Shown piece by piece: positions 1-12,578 of a DNA stretch of 64,000 nt. The stretch is from Lates calcarifer (Eukaryota > Chordata > Actinopteri > Centropomidae): the NCBI RefSeq assembly GCF_001640805.2, contig NC_066838.1, positions 9,970,066 to 10,034,065 on the forward strand, given 5' to 3'. The translations under genes and the position numbers were made by a program. The number at the start of each line of letters is the position of its first letter. The first letter of the stretch is position 1. The notes below the pieces were generated by a model. The model saw only the letters and a program-made list of their open reading frames with translations, did not search any database and was not told where the DNA came from.

Positions 1-1840
1 ATCAAATAACTGCCTTTTGGCATTTCTACCACAAGTACAATTTCTTAACAACAGATTCCAAAAGGGCAAGATATACAGCAAATCAGACAAAATCTTCCAT
101 CATTCAATATACATATATACATTTATTAGCTGTTGCTGAGCTAGATGTGTCACTTTCAGATTCACTTCTACATGATTTAAGTAACATTAAGTGGAGTAAA
201 GTGGGGGCTTGTTTTAAATCTCTCTGATCATGTGACTGCTTATGTAGCCTTGACTATTAAGTGGGGTTTGACAAGCAATCATCATCTCTAAGGTGATGAT
301 TAACATGCTAATATAACCAACTGCCATAATGGATAACGCATAAAAAGGGTAAGTATATTTGTTTGAAGAAAAATAAACAAATACATTTTCTATGAGATGT
401 ATCATACAGCTCTCAGGTTAAACATCAGGATCAACACTAAGAAAAAACCTTAGACTGTTGTCCTGGGTTGACAGAACATCATAAACTCAATATCATTAAA
501 ATTGAAGAATCAAAATTAAATAATAATAAAAGAAGTAAAAATAATGAAAATGTAGTCTAGCCTATCATTGTTTATAGTCAGTGAAAAAATTACATCTGTA
601 CCTTTAAAAGTTTTCATTCCACTATTAACACCAAGTTGGTGAGGCTTGGCGTAGAATGGGTGGGGGCTGGAGGGGCTCCACTCTTCTGTTTAAAAAACCC
701 TGAGGTATTAGGGTGGACTAATCTTTAAAAGGTTAATTTATTCATAGAGATTTTGACAGAGATGTATGGCCGAACCAACATCTCAGGCACCTCTTCCCAG
801 AGGGAGACGACTTGTGGAAAGAACAGAGAGAGAGCGGAGGGAGGAGGTGGTGGGGGAGTTCAGCAGAAAGATGGAGTGCAGAGGAGAGACAGAGTGGGGA
901 GTCAACATGCTATAAACACAAACACATAATTACCTCATAGAGGCTGACAATGACTCTGGCCTTTAACCCAGTACACTTAGAGCTCTCCATTCTGTCCTTT
1001 TAGCTCAGGAAGGGAAATGTAAACTCAGTGTAATTTATACTCTGCACATGATGTTTAAATAATAAAAACAGACCACATATGTTTGTATGGTGTTCAAATT
1101 TTGTCCTTCACTAATTGTTTTTTCCATTTTTGCTATTGGCAGTTTAATATTTAGAGAACAAAAAGACACAAAAGGATTACGGTGTAGATGTACACAACTC
1201 AGACTTTTCCACTGATGATTTACATTCACTGAACTATTTGTAATTAGTTTGTGTGTTAAAGGGGAGATGGATGACCAGTACTGATTGTATTGTTTTCTCT
1301 TTTTGTTTCAGAGCAGAGCAAAAAGCTTAGTCAATCAGTCAAATTATCATTTTAATAAGCCACTTTGCGTGGTAAATCTTTTGTGTTCCTACAGTGGATG
1401 CAATCGTGTCTCAGTCTATCAACATTATGGGAACCTGAATTAAAAATACTATCAACCAATCACAATGTAGCTGCTGTCATCACACTGTGCAACTGAATTG
1501 CCAACAATCAGAACAGAACTACAAGTGGAGGCCAGCCGCATTCAATGAAGCAAGTTATTAGTATTATTCCTATGAAACAACAATGAACTTAAGCTAGTTT
1601 TTCAGTTTTACTAATGATTAGCTGCTGTGCTGTTGTACAATATTTAGCTAGAAGAGATGAAGTGTGGAGAGCTGGAGTTTTTGGTGAAAAGCAACTCTAC
1701 AAATTCACCACTGTAACAACAAGTGCAGTGGAAAACTCATATGATATGGTTATGAAGAACAGGAGCATGACCATCTTGAAATTGAGCAATTCAAACACAC
1801 ACATACACACACTCTCTCTCTCTGTTTACCTTATGAATTT

Positions 1841-1927
1841 ACTACTACTACTACTAATAATAATAATATTTCATTTCATTTATAAAGCACTTTACATTTG
1901 AAGGCAAATCTCAAAGTGCTAAGGCAA
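1841..1927 (+). repeat. Teleost dispersed-repeat tail with TAA/CTA repeat
   Basis: A CTA/TAA trinucleotide run is followed by a stretch reading TTTATAAAGCACTTTACA and then AAAGTGCTAAGG. I recognise this arrangement from many teleost genomes as part of a common interspersed element. The family is not identified and the boundaries are approximate. Confidence 0.45.
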
Positions 1928-2291
1928 AATAACCTGCCATGCCTGTATGTGAATTCTGTTATATAAGCTGTTGTGTCATTACATGCCTTCTGTACATGCA
2001 TACGGACAGGGCAAATCAAGGCCTGAAATAAATTTTGTAATTGTTGTAGTTACTTCAGACATTGTCTTTATCCTTGTTTTGTCTCCAGGGCTACCCATAC
2101 AATGAGAAAATAGCTTTGATAAGTAACATGATAAGGACTGCTGTGTTTTCTATGCCAGGTGTACAGATTAGTTTTCAGACAAAACTAAAAACGTTTCAGA
2201 TTTTATCATGTATTCTTGTGTGATAAATGATGACAGAATCTTTTTAAATGGCCATTTCACAATTTGATTGGGAAACTGCTAATTCAAATTC

Positions 2292-2312
2292 GGGGTCTCA
2301 GACAGAGACCCC
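2292..2312. other. Perfect 8-bp inverted repeat (hairpin)
   Basis: GGGGTCTC at 2292-2299 and GAGACCCC at 2305-2312 are exact reverse complements around a 5-base AGACA loop. The surrounding sequence is AT-rich, so this GC-rich stem stands out. No function is evident. It could be chance or the end of an old element. Confidence 0.6.
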
Positions 2313-4439
2313 TATTTATAATCAATGAAATTTAAGCATGAAGCCTAAGATTCAAGTTTTAAGAATCATCCAGTCTTTTTAAGGACAAAAACACTCAGCT
2401 CTTATAATTAATAATAACATAATTAAATAATAATTAAAACACTAATATCTGTTAAACATGCAACTCTATTTAATTTTGGTTAAATATCCAAGCCTCTTAA
2501 TGTAGCAACACTTTGTCAGGCATAGTAAGAGTTTATGACCTTTGGAAAATTATATACAAATGCCCATAGGAGTCAGGTTTTAAAGTAGACAGAAGCAGAC
2601 TGCACGGAATGAAACTGCACGCATATAAACCCTTCAGTTTGAGTTAAATGATGCTGAAAGCATAACATAGAGATTTTGGACTGTCAGTCTTTTATGGTGA
2701 AGGCTTTTCTCTAAAACATTTAGAGACTGTGAAAATAAACAGAAAATTCTAAACAATCAGGGCTTTTGCATGGCTGTGCCAACAAAAACCTAAACACAGG
2801 AGGGGCTGATGTGGCATTTCATACAAAAATCCAGCACTCTGCAGTGGCAATACAACGAATGAAGTGATGCCTTGTAAGACTCCATTCACAACATCTGTGT
2901 GGGTTTCAGACTCATCAACTAAATTTAGTCATAATGTGTGATTTCACATGCATTTATGCATATGTATGTATAGCTATATTTTCTAGTAACATTTTGTAAC
3001 ATTAATGATGTCACTTTATCAGCCCAGCCCCCAAGAAAATTTCACCAGTGGTGCCCCGTTACCCCTCAAAAAAAAAAACCTCTTCCCCCATAAGACATTA
3101 CACCTGATGTATTTCTGCGAGTCGTTCACCACTCATTGAGACATAACTTAATTTGTACTGTGTGGGGGTTTTCCTCAAAGTGGCCACGCATCACTGCACA
3201 TGCTCACATTTTTAGCTTTCCAGTTCTCCATTTGAATTATCTTGTGTTGTGACCAGCTGAATTGTTCCAACTGCCTTAAATACTTAATGTTTCAGTTATC
3301 ATAACTAATTTCTTTCACATTTTCCATATGTGACCTTTTTAATTTGACCTTCTTGGTTTGGTAATACATTGTGAAGCTACCTAAATAGTAAAAATGGCAT
3401 GTGTTCTATTTATAGGACAGTCAGTAGGGGAACTGGACAAACCACAGACAGACAAGGAATATATTTGCATCATTTGCAACCCATCAATACTGACACAAAA
3501 CAGCTTTGATGGGCCAGCTCCAGGTCATACGGCAAACACATTACGGCTGCAAAACACACTGGGGTTACCCTCTGTGTGTACAGCAGGCAGCATGCCCAAT
3601 GGTTGTCATATACACGAGTGTCATGGCTGAAAAGCTGTAGTTCCCTAGATGACTTACATCTGTGTTGTTAAACACGTTCAGACTGAGAGGAACATGATAA
3701 GACTGGCATGGAAAACTTGGTCCATAGTGAATACGCCATCTCCGATTATGGCTGATGGAACTGTGACATCAGCCTTCATATCTGTAACTCCTTCTGCAGA
3801 CACAGAAAGGGCACTGAAAGTCGTTATAATTTAGGCTAAAATCACACCACAAAGTGAAACGAAATGCTCATGAAAATAACTGAAAATATTAAGTCAAAGA
3901 ACTCATAGCAGCTATGAATATGAGGTCAATTATTTTTGTGTATATTCATTGAAACAAGTGCATGTTTCACTTCTTTGACCCCTATAGCAACAGAGCTCAG
4001 AACTAAGAGAAATGGGTTTCTTGCCAAAAGGCTGTTGATGTGCCCTTGAGCAAGGCACCTAACCCACAGCTAATGCAGTGGAGCTGTGCTCAGCAGCCAC
4101 AAATGAGTAGGACAGTGGTTGTCATGGTTAACTCCCAAGTCAGAATAAGCATTTGCAGGCAGAGCATCACTGGAAAAAGAAAGCTATCCTATCAAACCTC
4201 CCATTGATGAATGAAGGTTAAACAGAAAGAAAGAAATGAGCTGGTAGTGATGCTGTCATTGCATGTTAACCCTTGTGACATGGATCTGCTGTGCGGTGAC
4301 ACACAAACATGACCTGGACAGCCCAGACTTTGGCAAAAACATGCAGGAAAAGGAGGAGGTGGGAACATAACCCTAACTTCTCTTTCACCTTTCCTCCCTC
4401 CTTCGCCCAGACGTTTTGGGCCAAGCTGCTCTCTCACTC

Positions 4440-5010
4440 TCCCTGTCTCCCCAGTACCCTTGCTCTGGGCGCATCTAATTGAAAGCGATCTCGGGGCTGA
4501 GAGAGTTCCGTTTCTTCTCTAATCCCTCCACTGGGGGAGGCTCACATGGTCTCAATTACCCCCACCCCACCCCAGAACACTGAGTCCCCTCTCTCTGCTC
4601 GCTCTCTATCCGTCTCACCGGCCTGCTCCTCTGCCAATGCACCGGCCCGGGCCCTTTTTCAGCAGTTTATGTTATTAAGCACACACTGCCGAGTTCCTGT
4701 CCTTCACAGGGGCCTGGAGATGTTATCTCCCCTGCCGCCGTATACAGTTACCTCCAAAATATTCCATAAATTAGATTGGGATTGGCAATTCGGAATACAG
4801 AGGTGGAGGCTGAGGTGGTCAGGGATTGGTTGGGGATGAGAGGGTGTGGGGGTGGCGGCAGGGGCGAGGATCAGGGAAGCGCAGCGTAAGTAATAGCGCA
4901 GGAGGATCTCCTTGTATTTACATTGGATAGAGAACCACTGGGAGGTATGTCACGGGCAAAGTGAAGGTGAACGGAGGAGAAGTGGACGGTGCTTAAGGGC
5001 TTTGGGATAA
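4440..5010. promoter_or_regulatory. Candidate conserved non-coding block
   Basis: This is a locally GC-richer block without exon structure. It mixes C-rich and G-rich runs with a homeobox-friendly AT core near 4755-4795 (ATTCCATAAATTAGATTGGG). Its mosaic look and lack of simple repeats resemble vertebrate conserved enhancers. That is a guess from texture; no alignment was available. Confidence 0.25.
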
Positions 5011-5849
5011 GGAGGAGAAGAGACCCAAAATCCAGTTCCTATTTGGATACAGATTCTTTTGGAGGTGGAGTTGAATATCTAGTCTGAAAAGAGTTAGACT
5101 GGGCATTTACTGGGCTTGGGGTGGGGGTGAGGGGTTGTGTGCTGTGATACGCAAGCATCCCCCTCCTGTAATTAAACAAGGCTGTATTTGGACAAGTGAC
5201 TTTCCAAGCCCTGAACAGCTCTGTCAATCCCCAGAGCATGGAGAAAGGTCCTGAGCCGGGACATCCGTGGCCAATTAGATTAGGAGGAACCTGTGAGGTC
5301 TCCAAACAATGGGCTCTCAGAGGATCTACAATAACACAAACATGGCCCCTGACACACAGCTCTAACACTTCAAAAGAAACCATTACGGGTTTTAGATGGA
5401 GCAGTTAAAGACACATATTAACAATTACAAATTAATTACACTGGCCCCCATAGTTGCAAAAGTTCATGGACATTTTGACTCCAGAAATTATTTGTCTATT
5501 ATCTAGTTTGTTACACAGGCAGGGACTGAGTTCCTCATTTTTGGTTAGTTGTTAACCATCAAAATGCACAGGAGTGTAAGCAACATCTGCAATTATTATC
5601 TAACCTCAAAGCCTTGCACAAACGACGGCAACCCAAACCACAACTGCAAAACTAAAAATCTGAGCTGAGTAGAAGTGTAATAGGTTTGAGATAGAGATGG
5701 AGAGAAACCGAGAGAGTGAGCGAGCAACAAAATGAGACAATGTTTGGTTCTCATTCAGGTATCAGCGGGCAGGAATTCAGTTAAGCTAAGTAAAGCAGGT
5801 ATGGGCGAGCATTAGAAGGAAGAGGGAAATGGGGGCACTGGGTCTGGGT

Positions 5850-6130
5850 CAAGGGTTCAGCCTTAACCTTGGAGGTTCACTGATCTAAATTCTGTTACCG
5901 GCTTGACTCCATGCATAGCTAATGTGGCACACTGTCCCTTTAATTAGGGCTGACCTCCTAGGTAGCCGGCGGTAGTCTAAAGCATTTCAAGATAGAGCAC
6001 CTCATGATCAGAGAAGGGTGGGGAATCGATTAAAAAAATTAACTCCCACCAACTTGCTAATTACCACAGTGCACATTCTGTAAGAGCTCTGTGAGGGAAT
6101 TGTAAAATTTTATTGGACTGGGAGAAGAAT
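5850..6130. promoter_or_regulatory. Candidate conserved non-coding block
   Basis: This non-repetitive stretch contains TTTAATTAGGG near 5938 and TTGCTAATTACC near 6053, both homeodomain-type TAATTA cores. No exon is evident. It is proposed as a possible enhancer on motif grounds only. Confidence 0.25.
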
Positions 6131-7197
6131 GGAAACACAACACTGAACAACAGAAGTGTATCAGCAGCTCCAGCATGCACATAAGTTTTATGAAGGAAAA
6201 CACCACAACTGACAAGTTTTCCAATAATTTAGACAGCAGCCATTAAGCAAACACAGTAGCTCTGCTAACAGTCACCCACTGAGGTTATTGAGGAAATAAA
6301 ATAAAAGTCTAAACATGCAAAGAGGCTATGGAAAAATGTTTTGGGGGGATTTTTTGGATCAAATCGCTTTTGCTTTTATTTAGCTTTTTTCCCCTTTGCT
6401 TGGAAGAACCATCAACAACTTTACTTAAGTTGATAGCGAAATGTTTGGAAATGACGTAATGCTATCTAAACTCTTGATCTGCTGACGCGGTCTTGTTCCA
6501 GCCACTTGGGATTTACATGCCCAATATGCAACTGGCCATTGAGCTCACCTCTTCACTTTAAGATAGGTGTCTCTGCCCACACACTCTCTCATAAGTTGCT
6601 ACATAATGTAGTCCTTAACACAGTTACTCCATGGCTGATTGGCAATTATGTTTGACACGTTCTGTAAGTGTCTGTAAGCCATGGGCTATTGGCAAGGTGA
6701 CACATTTTAACATCCACATGTGTGATGTTATACCAGTAGATAATCAAACTGGGCAAGGTGCACCTTTCTTTAAACATCTGCTGAATTAATTCTAAAAAAT
6801 ATTCAGGAGTAAATGACATGTTCAGTTGTACTTAAAATGTGCCAGACCGAAGTTGTTCCTTTGTTCTATGCCCTCGCACACCCATCTCCTGCAGCATTTC
6901 TGTCAGGGACAATCTGTTCTTGATTTGAGTTTCCTGATACATATAAAATGCACAATGTTGAACGAGAGTGTTGCATTGGAGTCAAGAAGGAGCCCCTGAG
7001 CCCCTGATGATAGGGCACCAACTCCTGATGTGGAGCTGCGGAGGCTGCCTGTGTTTGTCTGTCCTGCACTCTGGAACATGTGGTTTTAGTTACAGAATGT
7101 TTTACTGCTCAACAATGTTTCTGCCTTGGAGCTCGGCACACTGCATAAAGACTACTTTGTCCCCTGATGCCCACACGGGAAGAGTCTGCCTCATTGA

Positions 7198-7202
<5 letters not shown>

Positions 7203-7262
<60 letters not shown>
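7203..7262. repeat. (CA)n microsatellite
   Basis: This is an uninterrupted CA dinucleotide run of about 60 bp. Its antisense and sense translations give long Thr-His or Cys-Val runs that are artefacts, not proteins. Confidence 0.97.
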
Positions 7263-7264
<2 letters not shown>

Positions 7265-9539
7265 GTGATGATGACATCAGCAAGGCCACTAAGCTCATGT
7301 CGATAGAGGTACCATTTTCCTCCTAGACGGTAACACTTTAATAGCGCATTACCCCCCTGTGCCTGTTCTAAAATAGCACAAGTAAAAGTCAAAGCTAATA
7401 TTTTCAATACTGTCCATGTCCACTGTGCTGATACTAAAGTTTGATTTTCTGTCTGCCTGCATGTCAGCTATCTACTGCAGTACCAGAGCCTGCTAAAACA
7501 GCACATGGCACTACCAAATCCCGGGCCTGCGACAGATGGATCAGTGGATGAAATTAATAACAGACATGTCACCATGCCATGTGCACAGTGCTGAAACTAA
7601 TAAAGACATACACTGAGAAGTGCATTTAATGAAGCTAACAATAAAAAAGAACTTAGAAAAAGTGGGATTATGTATGTGCATATGAAAGCAAATAAAACTT
7701 CAATATGGAACAGTAAATGACTGAACTGCAACAATGGGATGTCATCAGCCAATAAGCCTGTTTGGAAAAGTGTACAAAGTCAAGGGGGTGACAAGTCAAC
7801 ACATTTAATGTCACTAACACAACATCGCACCTGCAGCTCTTTTCATTCACAGTGGTCTTTTACAACAAGAAAATGTGACTGTGATCTCATGGCCCTATTT
7901 GAAGGAGGTGATTAGCACACTCTTGAGTGCAAAGTGAAAGGCTACGGGCAAGTTGGAGGATGTCTGGCATGAACTCACTGCGGCTGTCACTTGGCACACT
8001 TAAATCATGTTCTTGAGAACCAAAGTGGTGCTAAACACTGGTCACATGTATTGACAGAGCTGGTGCACAGGGGCCACTTAACAGCTTCTGCCCCGTGCTA
8101 TGTTTAAACGCCATTTCCCAGCAGCAAACCCACCATGGCCAACAATCCGCCAACTAATACTGGGGTGGCACAGAGTAGAACATACATATACAGTTGGTTT
8201 CAGCTGTGGCCAAATGTCTACCCTGACAGTTCATCACAGCATCCATCTCACGCCCAAAACATTTTGCCCACACCCTGAGGCCAACAACATGTGTAGCATT
8301 CAGTAGCCCTCTAACCCTGGACACAGTAACAGATGGGCGAGGGTCAAAGCTGAGTCAGAGAGAGCAATCCAGAAATTGCCAAAAACATCTCACCGCAGCA
8401 CAGGGGAGGCTGAAAGGTTACATTTGTTCAACATTATTGCTTGTTGGGTTCAGTGTATGCACTGGAAACCTCACACCTGCTGGTGTCCAAGGTGCAGCCA
8501 GCCATTGCTGTGACACAGGCTGTTTCATATCAAAGACAATCTGTTCAATGACAAAACTGAATTTTTTCTATCTTCCGACAAATTCTTTTTCATATACACA
8601 CTGACAGCATCACACATTCTGTACTGCATCTGAATGAGGTAAACCAGAAACTAATGCCATGAAAAATTAGCTGTGTGTGTAGTTTTGTCGACCCTAGCTG
8701 TCACAACTAACTAAAATTGGCTTAAAAGAAGGAGCAGCATTTTAATCATTAAAAAGCAATTATGGGCATTTTAAAATGAAGATTTTATCCAGCAGCACCC
8801 TCCAATGTAGCAAATGGTCAACTGTAACATATGTTTTCGTGTTATTACAAGAGTTTGTATTGGATACAGTATGTGTTAATTATGTATTATGTGTGATATT
8901 CAATGTTTTAAAAAGTTTTCATTATAACTGTGTTGTGATCTGCTGTCAACTTCTACTTAGCCTATATAAAACAGTTCAATTTAATCTTATATTGATAATA
9001 CCATGGTACAGCATCCTTCTCTCTGTGTGAAAAAAGCTACAGAACAGTAATCTGTCGCCATCTTGTGGCAAAAGCAAACCATTTTCAGACACACTGGGAA
9101 GGCTACACCTGAACCTCTGCAATTTTCCAGTAAAAGAAGTGCCAAGTTGTCACTACTGATGTCCATTATTTATGGAGACATATAACTACTTACTCAAAAA
9201 CATCCTATGTAGATTTAATTAAATACTATTTATCCTGTACTTAATGTCAGCAACAAACCATTCACAATTTTACCTGTCTTGTAAAACTCCATCAGCATCT
9301 GCCCAGAAGTGAGAAGAGTTCCTTCATGAAATTCCACTTGGTGCAACCTAGCAATGTATAAAAACAACCGATGACCTTCATTCACAATTTTATGATAAAA
9401 TGCTTTCTATGAACCAACTTCATGACATTGCATTAAAAAAACCAAGGTGAATGCTTGTCATCTCAAGTAATAATACAATAGAAGACATCTGAAAACATCA
9501 GAGTGATGCTGGTGGAGGAGAAAAGAAAGATAAGGTTGA

Positions 9540-9690
9540 TCATTTGACTGCGATGACTTGTTTTCCTGTGTTTCTAATGATAATTAACATGCAAATAAGC
9601 CCTGGGAGCAAAACAGGGGCACAGTGGTTCTTGTTAATAATTACTGTGGAACATCGTGGTTATAAATGAGATCTTTCCCGGTACAAGACA
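9540..9690. promoter_or_regulatory. Candidate POU/homeodomain enhancer with octamer
   Basis: A canonical octamer ATGCAAAT lies at 9589-9596, immediately after TAATGATAATTAA, giving clustered homeodomain and POU sites within about 25 bp. A further TTAATAATTA follows near 9635. The arrangement looks like a developmental enhancer core, and no coding frame crosses it. Function is inferred from motifs alone. Confidence 0.35.
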
Positions 9691-11200
9691 GGACAGTAAT
9701 TGGGGTTGTGACTAAAGAACCTGTAACATATAAAAATAGTGTTGGAAAGTGGGTCTAATAATGGTTTCTGTTCATTTTTATGCATGTCTGTTCCCAGGGG
9801 AGGGTAGTCCATAATGGGTACAGGAAATAATCCTAATTAAAATAATGTTTAGGTTTGAAGAACCCATCCTTGCCCTGCATTTTAAAAAGCCATATCCTCC
9901 TGAACTTCGTAACAGTGTTTGCTGCCACTCTTTTTTAGGGTGGGGAAAAGCAGACAATAGGCCTATTAATTCTCCTATTTGCTACAAGCTCACTGCAAGG
10001 GTCACTTTAGTGAGGAGACTGTTTGTTCTTCTAGAAAAACCTTAAATCAAGGATTACATCTTCAAAAGCACCTTCTCTGACCTCATTACATCATTTAAAT
10101 GCAAACAGCCTGCGGCTAACCCTCATCACATTTTAGGTATAGAAACAGTACAGACATTTCAGAGGCTATGAATTGTAATGTTTGCTCTACTTACGAAATA
10201 AATGATGTTTTGGGACTTTGGGATCTTGGCTGAATGCTGTGCAGCAGGAGCACACTGGCTGTGCAATCCAGAGGTAAAATGGTGCAAAGTCATATTTAAC
10301 GGACCTTTTGTAAAGGAGAGAAAAGAAGGAAATACATTTTTAATGTTAGCTAACATACACAATCATGCCCTTATCAAACTGAACCCCTAATTTTAAACTA
10401 TATCTATAAATGTCTAAATGTTAGGTCTGTTACACTGGATGAAATTTGGTAGAAAAGTTGTAGGGCCTAAGACATTTAACTTAACGCATCAAATCACAAC
10501 ATTTGAAAAGTTGGAAGCAGCAAATGTTTGGCATTTCTGCTAAAAAAAAATGACAGAAATTATAAATCTAAATAGATTAATAGATAATAGTAGACTAATT
10601 TTCTGCGCATCGACTGCTTGATTAAGCGGCTGCAACTGCAGATAATTTCAACTACAAGCACGTCTTGCTGAATACATGGGCAAAATTTGGCTTGTTTACT
10701 GCTGCCCTCCTCATCAGTATACGACCCACGATAGCATTTTAGAGTGTTAGATCTCAGGTAAAACATTATAGCTAATGCTAAACACACAGCTAAAGTCACA
10801 ACCTTCCTAAGCTAGCTTCTGTGCCCTACCCCAACCATTCGTTTTTCAGAGGGTTTTATTTTGACTCGAGTATTTCTGAATTGCTGAGACATATAACTGG
10901 GGTGTTGTGGCCATATTCTAAGCTGTAGCGCTCTCTATACTTTCGAGTGAATGTAAGCACGTGGCAATTTCCAGTTTTCCAGAGGTTGTTGTTAGCATTC
11001 AAAGTTTTAAAATTTAAACGTAACGTGAGTGGCTGTTCAAAATAAACATTTATCACAAACATTTGGTGATAATAAAGCTTCTTAAGGGATGAAACACTGA
11101 ATTATCGAACCTACGGGAGGGCAGGTAAACTCCTCAACGATGGCTCAGGAGATGCGGACTCGAGGACAGGTGTGCACAAACCAACAAAACACAATAATCC

Positions 11201-11343
11201 AAGATGGCGAATGATTTCTTCCTCGCTAACAAACAAGCTCTATCCGTGGAACAACGACATGCTGTGCACCAATTTTGCCCTAGTGGACACAATCGAAATT
11301 GCAAGTCGTCTAGCTCCACAGACACTTTTTCCCTTATATAAAG
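11201..11343 (+). promoter_or_regulatory. Possible promoter / YY1 site with a 45-codon ORF
   Basis: AAGATGGCG at 11201-11209 is a good match to the YY1 initiator-type element found at the start of many ubiquitously expressed vertebrate genes. The ATG within it (11204) opens a 45-codon frame beginning MANDFFLANK that I do not recognise. TATATAAAG lies at 11335-11343. This could be the promoter or first exon of a transcript continuing to the right, possibly the THAP gene, but no splice partner is proven. Confidence 0.25.
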
Positions 11344-11515
11344 TACAGAGGAAACAAATAGCAGCGGACATTTCACCTGTTTGCAGCTAAAATTTTTGTA
11401 TTTGCCATAGTGTTCTTGAGATTTCCAAAGTAAAGCTTGTTCTGTAGTTTCATGGTGACAGAGAGAGCAAATTATGCCACGACTAAAACAGAATTATATT
11501 TTGGCTTTGCAAAAA

Positions 11516-11580
11516 TAAATAAATAAATAAATAAAAACAAAGAAAGAAAGAAAGAAAAAGAAAAGGGAAAAATAAAAAAA
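11516..11580. repeat. A-rich simple repeat, (AAAT)n then (AAAG)n
   Basis: Tandem AAAT units run into AAAG units and then a homopurine, A-rich tract. This is a plain microsatellite with no gene content. Confidence 0.9.
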
Positions 11581-12578
11581 GGGGGTGAGAAAACATTTAT
11601 AACAACGGTTTACAGAAAATGTAACTTTTCTCTTTAACAGTTAACAAATATATAAAATGTAAAATTAAAAAAACACTTTTAAAGACTTTTAAATTTTTTA
11701 AATGTATGTATATAAGACATTTTTTTTATAGAGCCCATGTATCTCATGTATCTGAACACTGTTTTTAGGGGTGGGGGTTGTTTGTTTGTTTTGTTTTCAA
11801 TCATCACACACTTTATGCTGGACTTGATACAAAAAGACAAGATAAAAAGATAAGTTTGCAAATAAGATGAACAGGTGAGTTCATCCGGAGGCAATTCATC
11901 TTTACTTATGTGAACATGATGCCATGATGACATGAGATGTTCTTTGGCTTTGTCTCTGGCAGTGAACCTGTCTCTTTAGTTCTGCATTGTTAATATTTGG
12001 TCTCTGATTCGTACGTCCCCACAACAGTCGATCCTAATCAAAGGTGTTTATCATTAGCTGACTGTATAAAACCAGCAACTCGAAAACACACGGGATTTTG
12101 TTATGTAGGTCAGAGAAATGTCACTTGTTTGGGTTTCGAGACCTGAAACTGGACATGTCACTCATAACTCAGCGAGATCTTAGTTGGCCGACGACGAAAG
12201 TGAACGAGGGGATATCTCTCTCGTTTTTTTCGTCAAAACTCTTTGATGTGAAGTCCTCGCCTACTAGGGACATCTGGTGGTCACATGTGGTAACTCCTCA
12301 TGTAGTGGTGCACTACTTACACCAGCAACAAAAATATGGACCTGCGGCAAAACTCATGCAAACCAGCTCATCCAGTATTTTGGGACTATGTCATTTTCGT
12401 GATCCCTGACATCCAGTTGGGATATCTGGGAAATCTATGATTTAAGTGTCCTTAATTTAGGTTAAGTTATATTATGTAACATTATCCTTTGAGGGTCGTT
12501 GGGGGGGTTCAACCATTCACCCTCACGTTCACACCTAGGAGAATTATATGGCAACTTACAACGGGGTATTAGTACAGC

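Larger units (their letters stand above)
1..12500. other. Gene-poor left flank with no supported coding gene
   Basis: I see no credible protein-coding exons here on either strand. The open frames are short, lack recognisable domains and are not linked by phase-compatible splice sites. The stretch contains microsatellites, a dispersed-repeat tail near 1.85 kb, one perfect short hairpin at 2.3 kb and several blocks of mixed GC with homeodomain or POU-like motifs that could be conserved regulatory elements, listed separately. Distal regulatory DNA is the simplest reading, but this rests on composition and motifs only. Confidence 0.5.

Noticed and set aside
7102..7407. Long open frames across the CA repeat on both strands
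   Set aside because: They consist mainly of Thr-His or Cys-Val runs produced by the microsatellite and have no splice or domain support.
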